From contig JXCB02000023.1 of NCBI GenBank assembly GCA_000828075.3, positions 1 to 64,000 of the forward strand: a DNA stretch of 64,000 bases. The letters are read 5' to 3'. Origin of the DNA: Tolypothrix campylonemoides VB511288 (GTDB lineage: Bacteria; Cyanobacteriota; Cyanobacteriia; Cyanobacteriales; Nostocaceae). Positions within the stretch are counted from its first letter, which is position 1, and the number at the start of each line of letters is the position of its first letter. The translations under genes and the position numbers were made by a program. Shown here piece by piece: positions 16,747-25,351 of the stretch. The notes beneath the pieces are model-generated. The model made no database searches and was not told the DNA's origin. It worked only from the letters and a program-made list of their open reading frames with translations.

Positions 16747-18246
16747 ATGCTCAGTGCTTTGCTTTTGGTGCCGTTGCTAGGTGCGGCTTTCATCAGTTTC
16801 TTGCCTGGCATCTCCCCAAAACTTTCCCGTCGAGTTGCCTTGGTCGTTGCCAGTATCGCCTTCTTATGGACTGCGGTACTTTCAAGCCAGTTTGACCCCG
16901 GGCAAGTGAATCAACAGTTTACCGAATTCTTTCCTTGGGTAGATGCTTTAGGATTGAGTTATCACCTGGGACTAGATGGTTTGTCACTCCCTTTGTTGCT
17001 TTTAAATGCGTTGTTGACTTGCATCGCCATCTACAGCAGCGATGAAAATATTGCGCGTCCTCGATTTTATTACTCTTTGCTGCTGCTGTTAAATGCTGGG
17101 GTGACTGGAGCCTTCATGGCACAGGATTTACTGCTGTTTTTCCTGTTTTATGAGATAGAACTGATTCCCCTATATTTTCTGATTGCTATTTGGGGTGGTG
17201 AAAAGCGGGGCTATGCAGCGACTAAATTTCTGATTTACACCGCTGTTTCTGGGATTATCATTTTGGCAAGTTTTCTCGGCATAGTTTGGCTGAGTGGTGC
17301 TTCTACCTTTGCTCTAGACGCCTTGAATACCAAGTCTCTGTCTTTGGAAACACAGATATTACTGCTAGTAGGAATTTTAATTGGTTTTGGCATCAAAATT
17401 CCCCTAGTTCCCTTCCATACTTGGCTACCAGATGCTCACGTTGAAGCATCAACACCGATTTCAGTGTTGTTGGCTGGAGTTTTGTTGAAGTTAGGAACTT
17501 ATGGTTTACTGCGGTTTGGGATGAACTTGTTGCCCGAAGCTTGGAGTTATTTGGGTCCCGCTTTAGCAACGTGGGCGGTGGTGAGCGTGCTTTATGGTGC
17601 ATCTTGTGCGATCGCCCAAACAGATATGAAAAAAATGGTGGCATATAGTTCGATTGGACACATGGGCTATGTGCTTTTAGCCGCAGCTGCTGGAACACCT
17701 CTCAGCGTGTTGGGAGGCATCATGGAAATGATTAGCCACGGCTTGATTTCTGCTCTGCTGTTTTTGCTGGTGGGGGTTGTGTATAAAAAAGCAGGAAGCC
17801 GCGATTTAGATGTTCTCCAGGGACTGCTGAACCCAGAACGAGGTATGCCCGTGATTGGAAGCTTGATGGTTTTGGGAGTGATGGCAAGTGCTGGTATACC
17901 GGGAATGATTGGATTTATTGCTGAATTCATAGTTTTTCGCGGTAGTTTCGCAGTTTATCCGGTACAGACTTTGCTCAGCATGATTGGTACAGGCTTAACC
18001 GCTGTTTACTTCTTAATTCTCATGAATCGTGCCTTTTTTGGACGCTTATCTGCACAAGTCATCAACTTGCCACGCGTATCTTGGGCAGATCGTACACCTG
18101 CGGTGGTTTTAGCTGTGCTGATTGTGATTTTTGGTATCCAACCCAATTGGTTAGTACGTTGGACAGAACCAACAATGACAGCGATGGTTAATACGCCAAA
18201 CCCTATAGCAACGGTGTCTTTAGTTAAGGCAAAAGGCAAAAGTTAA
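16747..18246 (+). CDS. ndhD3: NdhD3, NDH-1MS membrane subunit
   Basis: A 499-residue NdhD/NuoM-type membrane proton-pumping subunit. Key stretches are FLFYEIELIPLYFLIAIWGG (membrane glutamate in FYEIE), PFHTWLPDAHVEASTPISV and SIGHMGYVLL. It partners NdhF3 and CupA in the low-CO2-inducible NDH-1MS complex. The ATG is 30 bp behind ndhF3. A 22-bp palindrome sits between its stop and cupA. Confidence 0.94.
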   Translation: MLSALLLVPLLGAAFISFLPGISPKLSRRVALVVASIAFLWTAVLSSQFDPGQVNQQFTEFFPWVDALGLSYHLGLDGLSLPLLLLNALLTCIAIYSSDENIARPRFYYSLLLLLNAGVTGAFMAQDLLLFFLFYEIELIPLYFLIAIWGGEKRGYAATKFLIYTAVSGIIILASFLGIVWLSGASTFALDALNTKSLSLETQILLLVGILIGFGIKIPLVPFHTWLPDAHVEASTPISVLLAGVLLKLGTYGLLRFGMNLLPEAWSYLGPALATWAVVSVLYGASCAIAQTDMKKMVAYSSIGHMGYVLLAAAAGTPLSVLGGIMEMISHGLISALLFLLVGVVYKKAGSRDLDVLQGLLNPERGMPVIGSLMVLGVMASAGIPGMIGFIAEFIVFRGSFAVYPVQTLLSMIGTGLTAVYFLILMNRAFFGRLSAQVINLPRVSWADRTPAVVLAVLIVIFGIQPNWLVRWTEPTMTAMVNTPNPIATVSLVKAKGKS

Positions 18247-18297
18247 ACAGCCTTGGCTACACCAACAAAATCCGCGTAGACGGACTTTAACCATTTT

Positions 18298-18319
18298 GAA
18301 ACCCACGTACGTGGGTTTC
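18298..18319. repeat. Perfect 22-bp palindrome between ndhD3 and cupA
   Basis: GAAACCCACG and its exact complement meet at TACG, forming a long self-complementary site inside the operon. It is preceded by a dispersed repeat (GGCTACACCAACAAAATCC, about 18255-18285) that recurs near 23779. It lacks a T-run, so it may be a transcript-processing or stability element, or only a mobile palindrome. Confidence 0.7.
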
Positions 18320-18399
18320 GTCTGTGTCGGTGCACCTGTGCCAAGTACAAAATATTAGTAAAAAACCTTTACTTAACAATGACTTTTGGAGAAATGGCA

Positions 18400-19569
18400 A
18401 TGGTAAACATCCAAAATAAGCCTGTTAACTATCCATTAGCTGAGTATATCGAGCGACTAGAATCAGGAGGAGCGTTACTTCCTGATACCCCAGAAAATTT
18501 GTTAGAAGTTGTTGGCATTCTCAAAAGCTATGGAGTTGTTTTAGATGCTTACTCAAAAAATCTGATCTACATTGCTGAGCATCAATTTTTAGTGTTCTTT
18601 CCGTTCTTTAAATATTTTAACGGAGACTTTTCTTTTAAAAAACTACTACGGCATTGGTGGCATGACAGAATAAATTTTGAATATGCCGAATATTGCATGA
18701 AATCCATGATGTGGCATGGTGGAGGTGGGTTAGATAAATATCTCGATTCAACAGAATTTCAAGAAAGAGCGCAAGCTGTTATCAAAGCAAAATTTAGAAA
18801 CAATCCCATCATAACGGGAGTTAATGAACTATTTCCTGATTTCTTAACTGAACAGTTGCGAGTCAGTGCTTACACGACTGGTTTAGGTCAATTTTGGCGC
18901 GTGATGGCTGATATTTTCCTCACTTTATCAGACCGTTACGATCAAGGAGAAATCAAATCTATTCCTGATGTTGTAGACCACATCAAAGCGGGTTTAGTAG
19001 CAGATGCCACCAAGCCTATTACCTACGCTGTGAAAATTCGGGAGAAAGTTTACGATATCATTCCTAAATCTGTAGGCTTAACATTCCTTGCAGACACAGC
19101 AATACCTTATGTAGAAGCAGTTTTCTTCCGGGGAACGCCATTTCATGGCACAGTTTCATATAATGCTAAAGCATATCAAATTCCCCCTGATCAATCTCGA
19201 TTTCAATATGGCGCTTTGTATGCTGATCCATTACCAATTGGCGGTGCGGGTATTCCTCCCACTTTGCTGATGCAGGATATGCGTCATTATCTTCCAGATT
19301 ATTTGCACGAAGTTTATCGTCGCAGTCGTCGGGGAGAAGATGATTTGCGGGTACAAATTTGTATCAGTTTCCAAAAATCGATGTTTTGTGTCACGACAGC
19401 GACGATTTTGGGACTGATGCCAAATCCGTTGGATACTCAAGATCCAGATGAGCAAAAAGCCAATCAAGTGTTTATGCAAAAGTGGCTTGATAGGTTAAAA
19501 ACTTCGCGGTTGGAAGATGTGAACGAGCAGGCTAATTTTTGTCTTGTGGCATTGCCAAAGTCGGTTTAA
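18400..19569 (+). CDS. cupA: CupA (ChpY), CO2 hydration protein of NDH-1MS
   Basis: The peripheral CO2-hydration subunit that binds the NdhF3/NdhD3 arm and converts CO2 to bicarbonate inside the cell. Recognisable stretches are LRHWWHDRINFEYAEYCMKS and FRGTPFHGTVSYNAKAYQIP. I chose the ATG at 18400 (MVNIQNKPVNYPLAEYI) because GGAG at 18387-18390 is about 9 nt upstream; in-frame ATGs at 18379 and 18394 are worse placed. Length is about 389 residues. No cupS follows, although cupS ends this operon in some cyanobacteria. Confidence 0.93.
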   Translation: MVNIQNKPVNYPLAEYIERLESGGALLPDTPENLLEVVGILKSYGVVLDAYSKNLIYIAEHQFLVFFPFFKYFNGDFSFKKLLRHWWHDRINFEYAEYCMKSMMWHGGGGLDKYLDSTEFQERAQAVIKAKFRNNPIITGVNELFPDFLTEQLRVSAYTTGLGQFWRVMADIFLTLSDRYDQGEIKSIPDVVDHIKAGLVADATKPITYAVKIREKVYDIIPKSVGLTFLADTAIPYVEAVFFRGTPFHGTVSYNAKAYQIPPDQSRFQYGALYADPLPIGGAGIPPTLLMQDMRHYLPDYLHEVYRRSRRGEDDLRVQICISFQKSMFCVTTATILGLMPNPLDTQDPDEQKANQVFMQKWLDRLKTSRLEDVNEQANFCLVALPKSV

Positions 19570-19659
19570 GAAATTTCTTGCAAATTATTGCAAAAATTGG
19601 TTTTTGGCTCTTTGGAACCGCAGATGCACGCAGATAAACGCAGATAATTTATAACGCAA

Positions 19660-19775
19660 CTCAATTGAATGAAGTAATTATTTATCTGTGTCCATCTGTG
19701 GTTCATTATTTCTTTGGTGTACCTTACAAGGGTTGCAAACCGCTATATCTGTGTGCATCTGTGGTTTTATATTTC
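19660..19775. repeat. Dispersed repeat with CATCTGTGG motifs
   Basis: Sequence around TTATCTGTGTCCATCTGTGG and TTCATTATTTCTTTGGTGTACC recurs with high similarity at about 53196-53290, and in part at about 31973-32005 in inverted form. No gene is visible. Confidence 0.65.
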
Positions 19776-19842
19776 AAAAAACTGACTTTTGCATAAAGTC
19801 TATTGTAGACAAAGTACAATTTTTTAAGAGGCACAATAGAGT

Positions 19843-19948
19843 TATAGCAATCCTATTTCATTTGTGAAAATTGACATTCTTCAGATCCCCGACTTCTTAA
19901 AGAAGTCGAGGATCTTGTTTTTTCACAAATCCTGCACGGACTGCTATA
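19843..19948. mobile_element. MITE-like element with TATAGCA ends and internal hairpin
   Basis: A 106-bp unit begins TATAGCA and ends TGCTATA. It carries inner inverted copies of TTTGTGAAAA and TTTTCACAAA, and a central long stem, GATCCCCGACTTCTT against AGAAGTCGAGGATC (19884-19914), followed by a T-run. The stem could also end transcription of cupA. TATAGCA ends are shared with the elements at 32096-32200 and 60420-60517. Confidence 0.55.
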
Positions 19949-20019
19949 GCCCCAGTAACTATTGTTAAAATTATCTGAGTTAAAATTATCTAGAATTAAA
20001 GAAAACAGGAGATACAAAA

Positions 20020-20235
20020 ATGAGTACAAAAGAAAAAATTCAAGCAGAAATTGACAACCTTGACGAAAAATATCTTGATGAGCTATATCTGCTCATCAAA
20101 AACTTTACCCAATCTAAACAAAGCTTACAGAAACCAAGCTTCATGTCTAAACTAAAACAGATTAAGATTGATGCACCAGAAGATTTTGCTGCCAATCTTG
20201 ATTTATATGTAAGTGGGAAAAAAGGTGTCGAATAA
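20020..20235 (+). CDS. Small antitoxin-like protein, orphan
   Basis: A 71-residue charged protein starting MSTKEKIQAEIDNLDEKYLD, with a good AGGAG about 7 nt before the ATG. Size and the helical DNLDEKYLDELYLLI pattern resemble small cyanobacterial antitoxins often paired with a PIN or RelE toxin. No toxin gene follows; the next sequence is a decayed transposase. The function is inferred weakly. Confidence 0.6.
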   Translation: MSTKEKIQAEIDNLDEKYLDELYLLIKNFTQSKQSLQKPSFMSKLKQIKIDAPEDFAANLDLYVSGKKGVE

Positions 20236-20242
20236 TTAGTTA

Positions 20243-20628
20243 TTGACACTTTACATTCACGCTAACCCAAAAGCAGCCGCAATGCAGCAGGGCTTTTTCT
20301 ACGATTTCAGCAACTATGGCATCCTGCATTTTTACAACTGGGGAAAACTTTGGAGGAGTGCGCTGCTAAATATCGCGGGTTTTGTCAGAAATATCGACCG
20401 CAGCCAAAGCCTGAGAAAAGGAACTACTGGGGAAGCCGTTTGCTTAGTGGAATGACGATGAGCAAAAGTAAACAGAAAAAGTCACCTGGGCAAATGAGTT
20501 TACCTTGGGACAACCTAAAAGTGTCAGAATCTACGGTAGTGCAGGAAGTAGCAAAAAAAACATCCAGGCTAACTGCTTTCACCCCCAGTGCCAGGTATCG
20601 AGAAGCTGAAAGGCTTATTCTTTCGTAA
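20243..20628 (+). pseudogene. Decayed REP-associated tyrosine transposase (RAYT) remnant
   Basis: Two pieces in different frames match the C-terminal half of cyanobacterial Y1/RAYT transposases: YIHANPKAAAMQQGFFYDFS (from about 20252), then HPAFLQLGKTLEECAAKYRG with KYRPQPKPEKRNYWGSRLL (from about 20320). The catalytic HUH part is missing, and the segment between the pieces is deleted and frameshifted. The tail (SPGQMSLPWDN) runs on to a TAA at 20628. RAYTs mobilise REP palindromes, of which this window has many. Confidence 0.7.
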
Positions 20629-20676
20629 AAAAGCAAGGAGCAATAAATATTTACAAAGTTCTGAAACCGTTAAATG

Positions 20677-23487
20677 TTAAATTTTACAAGTCTCGACGCG
20701 AGAAAAGAATGCGTTGGTTTGTATTGTCGTTATATGTCCTATCGTTGATCTTGATCCAGTAATCCTATGTCCTATCGGAATCGGGAGATGTCCTATCGGT
20801 GCTGAGGCATCGTAACAAACATCTGTGGAGATGCTGATCCAGTCGTTATTCACTCTCCATCCTATGCGATCGCCAAATCGCTTGAAAGCTTCATACTGAT
20901 CTTTTTTTACTCTACCACGTATACGGGCGTAGAGTCCTGTTAAAGGAGCGATGACTTTTTCCCAACGCGAGTGGCGGAGATTTCCTTCTAGTTTTCCACC
21001 CACCTCCAGGTAAATCTTTTTCTGGACACTAAAACCAAAGCGTCCGTTACTGTACTGCACCCACAGTTGGTCAATGGTTCTTAGGTCTTCGCAAGGAAAT
21101 TGTTGGATGTCTTCCACTTCCAGGTAGCCTTGTTTTTCTCGCCCAGCCACCTCAAGCATAACTCTATCAGTTTCCTGGTCAGCCTCTTTCCACTGACCTG
21201 CTGCTAGGTAGTAGGCAAGTTGTGCGTATTTCTGAGGCACTTGAAACCGGACAAGCCGAATTCCTTGTTTGTCAGCATACTCTTGATCCTCCTCGCAAGG
21301 ACGTTGCTGCCGTTCTGTCTGTGTTGCCGATTTATAGCAGATTCCCGGTTCACCCAATTCTTTGCGTGTTCTTAAGCTAAGCCAAGCACAAAAACGATTA
21401 GCATCCCAAAAGTTAATATTAGTGACAGGTTTTTGAGCAAGTTTTTGCTGGACAATAGGGGTAGGGGATTTAGTCTGATTCAACAACAAAAATAGCTGAT
21501 ATTCTGCCCAAGAGATGTAGCTGCTATCGATGGCGTAGGAGCTTTCTGTTTTAGAATTACTCTCCATTAAGTCATCATTCAACTGGCTCAAGCGGTAAGT
21601 CAGCTTCACTTGCACCGCCAGGGTAAATTCGTCCAGTTCCTCAGACTTTAGTCCCTCTTCAAACTTTGCTTTTAGCTGTTCTTGTACAGTTTGAGAAGTA
21701 ATTTGTTCTGCTTCTTGCCAGCACTGATAAGCAAGCGTTAGCACCGGAACCGTTGCATAATTCAAGGCAACTGCAATTATCTCACTTGCATCGGTCTGCG
21801 CGGCATAAAAACGAATAGTTTCTCTCCACCAAGAGAGGGTTTTCTCGTCAGCGAAGACTTTTTGTAAGAGTTTTTCTTTTTGTTGTTGATTGAATTTCGT
21901 GATGGCAACAGCCGCTAGATATTCTTGAAAAGTTTTGTGAGCGAACTCATAAATTTCTTCTTGTTCCCTTTCGCTGAGTAACTCTCGCACACCTTGGTCA
22001 TCTTTGGTGATGAACTCTTCTGGTGAGAGTGTTTGCTTTGGAATTGTGGCTAATTTTTCTTGAATCAGTGCTTTGGCTTGTTTGAATGTCTTGTCACGAG
22101 GAGAAGATTCATCTAAGGTAAATGCCTGGGTATTTTCTTCCATCAACTTTAGCGCCAAGGAACGCAAAACAATCAGTTTCTGCTCAGCCGACAGGGAGAT
22201 GGGCAATTCTTTGGCACGCCGCCGTTTTTCCAACAACACCTGACAAATCTCTTTGTATAAATCGACTCGTTTTGTAGACAGAGAACGGTTGTTTTCATGG
22301 CTGATGGCAATCATAATCAACAGCAGAGGATTTCTTGCCATGACCTTTAAAGACGGGGAACCACTGATTTGAGCCATCAAATGATCTGCTTGTCGTTTCG
22401 CACTGTCCCGAACTCCTAAGTCTACTTTGTTTTTATAATCCTGCTTTTTGCGACACAGATACCAGTCTTGAATAAATCGGTTACGTTGCTCACGGGTAAA
22501 CGGCTGTACTTCCAACTCCAGGACATTTCCTTGCAGTGGTGCTTTTCTGTAACCCTCTGGGCGAGAAGTTAGGATAAAAGGAGTATCACGGTATTCACCG
22601 ATTTGTTGACTCACCCATTCGCTGACTTGCTGTCGTTGGGCATCATCCGGAATTTCATCGAGTCCATCAAGCATAACCAGGCACTTGCCTTGACGCAGCC
22701 GTTTGCCAAACCACCCCTCACGAGGTTTTAGGGGTTCGGTGGATTGCAGGTTCTCGACGGCATTTTCAATCACATCTACCAAGGATGGCTGTGGATTCTG
22801 AAGAATGTCTTGGTAGATTTTCCGCAGTTGGAGCAAAACAGGAACCAGTTTAGGAACCTTGCGATGTAATCGACGTTGCCTGCGTGTAGCATACATCAAA
22901 GTGATGTGTCTGAGGAGAGTTGATTTTCCAGACCCAGGCGCACCCAAAATAACAAGACGCTGCTTGATATCATCGCGCGTCATGCGTACTAAAAGGTTGC
23001 CAATTTCCTGCTGTTCCACCGGGTTCACCCCTGCTTGCTGAATAATATTCTGAGAAACCAGATCAGGGTCTTTCTGCGCTATTTTTAAGGGAACAAAGAG
23101 ATTTTCCAGTAGTAATGTTTGCTGATTGATTCCCTGAGTTTCATACTCTCGGCAGTCAAACCTCAGCCGTTCATAGTATTTGCCTTCAAAACCGGAGGTT
23201 AGCTTTGCCCACAAATTCTGAAGCAGAATTTCAGCATTGTCCAACATCCAGTCCAGTAATTTGTCAATCCGTGGCTTGAGTTTGTGAGCAATCTGGATGA
23301 GAAACCACAGAACAACGGCTGCAAGCAAGCAAAGTCCAGCTTTTTGCCATTCGGATTTGCGCGCGAAATCAAGCGCGACTCCAACCAAAGCTGTGGGAAT
23401 TCCTAAACTGACGAGTTGGGAATCAAGGATCTTCCAAAAGTTTTCCAGTGTCAGGGGGCTATTCTGGTTTTGCAGGTTTTCTGCCAT
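20677..23487 (-). CDS. NACHT NTPase with FGE-like and C-terminal GUN4 domains
   Basis: A 936-residue STAND-type protein. A hydrophobic segment (about residues 50-66) may anchor it to a membrane. The NACHT ATPase follows, with Walker A GAPGSGKST (182-190), Walker B CLVMLDGLDEIPDD (about 269-282) and the sensor FILTSRPEGY. Next is a helical region ending FAHKTFQEYLAA. A degenerate formylglycine-enzyme-like piece (about 650-720; NINFWDANRFCAWLSLR) comes next, then a GUN4 domain (about 755-890; QLAYYLAAGQWKEADQETDR, FPCEDLRTIDQLWVQYSNGR). GUN4 binds tetrapyrroles in its classic role. The tail has three IGH triplets from a short DNA repeat. A signalling or immune role is inferred; no function is shown. 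Confidence 0.88.
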   Translation of the reverse strand: MAENLQNQNSPLTLENFWKILDSQLVSLGIPTALVGVALDFARKSEWQKAGLCLLAAVVLWFLIQIAHKLKPRIDKLLDWMLDNAEILLQNLWAKLTSGFEGKYYERLRFDCREYETQGINQQTLLLENLFVPLKIAQKDPDLVSQNIIQQAGVNPVEQQEIGNLLVRMTRDDIKQRLVILGAPGSGKSTLLRHITLMYATRRQRRLHRKVPKLVPVLLQLRKIYQDILQNPQPSLVDVIENAVENLQSTEPLKPREGWFGKRLRQGKCLVMLDGLDEIPDDAQRQQVSEWVSQQIGEYRDTPFILTSRPEGYRKAPLQGNVLELEVQPFTREQRNRFIQDWYLCRKKQDYKNKVDLGVRDSAKRQADHLMAQISGSPSLKVMARNPLLLIMIAISHENNRSLSTKRVDLYKEICQVLLEKRRRAKELPISLSAEQKLIVLRSLALKLMEENTQAFTLDESSPRDKTFKQAKALIQEKLATIPKQTLSPEEFITKDDQGVRELLSEREQEEIYEFAHKTFQEYLAAVAITKFNQQQKEKLLQKVFADEKTLSWWRETIRFYAAQTDASEIIAVALNYATVPVLTLAYQCWQEAEQITSQTVQEQLKAKFEEGLKSEELDEFTLAVQVKLTYRLSQLNDDLMESNSKTESSYAIDSSYISWAEYQLFLLLNQTKSPTPIVQQKLAQKPVTNINFWDANRFCAWLSLRTRKELGEPGICYKSATQTERQQRPCEEDQEYADKQGIRLVRFQVPQKYAQLAYYLAAGQWKEADQETDRVMLEVAGREKQGYLEVEDIQQFPCEDLRTIDQLWVQYSNGRFGFSVQKKIYLEVGGKLEGNLRHSRWEKVIAPLTGLYARIRGRVKKDQYEAFKRFGDRIGWRVNNDWISISTDVCYDASAPIGHLPIPIGHRITGSRSTIGHITTIQTNAFFSRVETCKI

Positions 23488-23957
23488 TTTCCGGTAGTAT
23501 ATGAAAGCCTGTTGATATGAGTGTAGGCGATCGCTCTGTGTAAAAAAGTTGCGTCGCCTTTCTCATTCAACTTCACCGGTTGATGAGGCGATTTCTGATA
23601 CAGCGCTTTGCATCTAAATGGAGTACACCCCTCCCCAACCCTTGCTAAGGGGAGGGTGCGCGACAGCGCGGGTGGGGTATCTTTGTACTTCACCAACTTG
23701 CAATCTGCTGTAAAAGCGGATAGATGATACCACATCCGCTTTTCTAACCCTTTTTTAGCCTAGGCGATTAGAAATCGCGGCTACACAAACAAAGTCCGCC
23801 TACGCGGACTAAATTATAAAGGGGGTCTTAGATTCGGATTTGGTATGAGATGTTTATCTGTATTTGTGAAGAATACCAAAATGCGATCGCCTCACAAACA
23901 AGGCTATCGCACTATTATGAATTCAGATTATGAATTCACATTATGAAATTAGATTAT
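23488..23957. repeat. Intergenic cluster of dispersed palindromes
   Basis: No gene seen. It contains a CCCTCCCC...GGGGAGGG palindrome with GCGCGACAGCGCG (about 23628-23678), related to a block at 36422-36600. It also has the repeat GGCTACACAAACAAAGTCCG with hairpin AGTCCGCCTACGCGGACT (about 23779-23813), related to about 18255-18285. Two HIP1 octamers are present. Confidence 0.7.
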
Positions 23958-24785
23958 TTAAACTTTCGAGCGATCCGTCAAAATCTCGTATCCCGTCTCT
24001 GTCACCAACACAGTATGCTCAAACTGAGCGGATAGAGAATTATCCACCGTTACAGCTGTCCAACGGTCAGATAAGGTACGTGTGTACTTAGAACCAGCAT
24101 TCAAAATTGGCTCAATTGCCAGCGTCATCCCCGCACGCAGTTTTACATTTGGCATTTCGCGGGTCCGGAAGTTGAAAACTGAAGGTTCTTCATGCAGGTT
24201 ACGACCAACACCGTGTCCGGTAAAGTCCTGTACTACACTGAACTTATTTGCCTTCACATGGTCTTCAATTGCCCCAGCAATATCCATCAGGTAGTTTCCT
24301 GCTTTCACCTGTTCAATGCCTTTGAAAAGAGCTTCTTCTGCTACGCGAATCAGTCTTGCAGCTTCTGGGGTGACTTCGCCCACAGCAATTGTAATGCAAG
24401 AATCACCATGAAACCCTTGGTAATATGCGCCGGTATCGACTTTTAAAACATCTCCAGCGCGGATGACTTTTTTGGCACTAGGAATGCCATGTACAACTTC
24501 ATTGTTAATGCTGGAGCAGATAGAACCAGGAAAACCGTGATATCCTTTAAAGCTAGGTGTTGCATCCATTTCCCGGATGCGTTTCTCCGCATGAGCATCC
24601 AAATCAGCTGTGGTCATACCTGGCTTTACCAACTCCGAAATTTCTTTGAGGACGGTTGCCACTATTTTTCCTGATTGCCGCATAATTTCAATTTCACGCG
24701 GCGATTTAATTTCAATTCCTCGGCGTTGCCTTTTTTGAGGCTTGTTTTGAGCTGGTTGAGAAAGCAGGTTACTAAGAATGTTCAT
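23958..24785 (-). CDS. map: Type I methionine aminopeptidase
   Basis: Removes the initiator methionine from new proteins in the cytosol. The 275-residue protein has the pita-bread fold with all five metal ligands: Asp in [16 protein letters not shown] (two), His in [12 protein letters not shown], Glu in AIEPIL and Glu in [11 protein letters not shown] short basic N-terminal extension ([10 protein letters not shown]) precedes the catalytic domain, as in several cyanobacterial MetAPs. It is a single gene on the minus strand, with repeats on one side and a 566-bp gap on the other. Confidence 0.96.
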   Translation of the reverse strand: MNILSNLLSQPAQNKPQKRQRRGIEIKSPREIEIMRQSGKIVATVLKEISELVKPGMTTADLDAHAEKRIREMDATPSFKGYHGFPGSICSSINNEVVHGIPSAKKVIRAGDVLKVDTGAYYQGFHGDSCITIAVGEVTPEAARLIRVAEEALFKGIEQVKAGNYLMDIAGAIEDHVKANKFSVVQDFTGHGVGRNLHEEPSVFNFRTREMPNVKLRAGMTLAIEPILNAGSKYTRTLSDRWTAVTVDNSLSAQFEHTVLVTETGYEILTDRSKV

Positions 24786-25351
24786 GGGAAATTAATGAAG
24801 ATCTGTGCCTTGTCGCTTGTATATCAATAGTTCTTTTAACTTTTGTTCTTCTCACTTGTTGAGAAACAATACCTATATTTAAGTTAACTTATTTTTTGCC
24901 AAAAGCTGTCTTATAAAGCTTAGCGGCAATAAATTTAGTTTGCAGTCTAAAAAAAATTTGAATTTTGCAGTGTTAATTACTTATGATAATTTATATCAAG
25001 TTCTGATAGTTACTGATAATTCAAAAATTTTTATATAGCAATCCGCGCAGGATTTATGAAAAATCTTAAGTATTGTAGGGTGGGCAGTGCTTACGGTATT
25101 TTGCCGACTACATCCGGGTTTTGCGTTCGCACTGCCCACAGAAGCGTGTCGTTCAAAAATCAAATAGGAGCCCTATATCCCTGCGTTTGCATTTCCGTGT
25201 CAGTCTTAATGATAAGTATTCAGCCGAACTTCATATTATCCAGTCATACCCCATCACTGTAGTTTCAGGCTTTTTGACTACTGTAGAGACGTGGTATGAC
25301 ACGTCTCTACATACAACACTGCGTTATGTGTCCTGTGTGTGTACTACTAAT
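24786..25351. repeat. 566-bp gap with inverted repeats
   Basis: No convincing gene. It contains a TATAGCAATCCGCGCAGGATT half-element (from about 25034), a perfect 11-bp inverted repeat GTGGGCAGTGC/GCACTGCCCAC (25080-25090 and 25129-25139), and a 12-bp inverted repeat TGTAGAGACGTG/CACGTCTCTACA (25282-25311). A variant of the last recurs at about 56622-56650. Confidence 0.75.
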
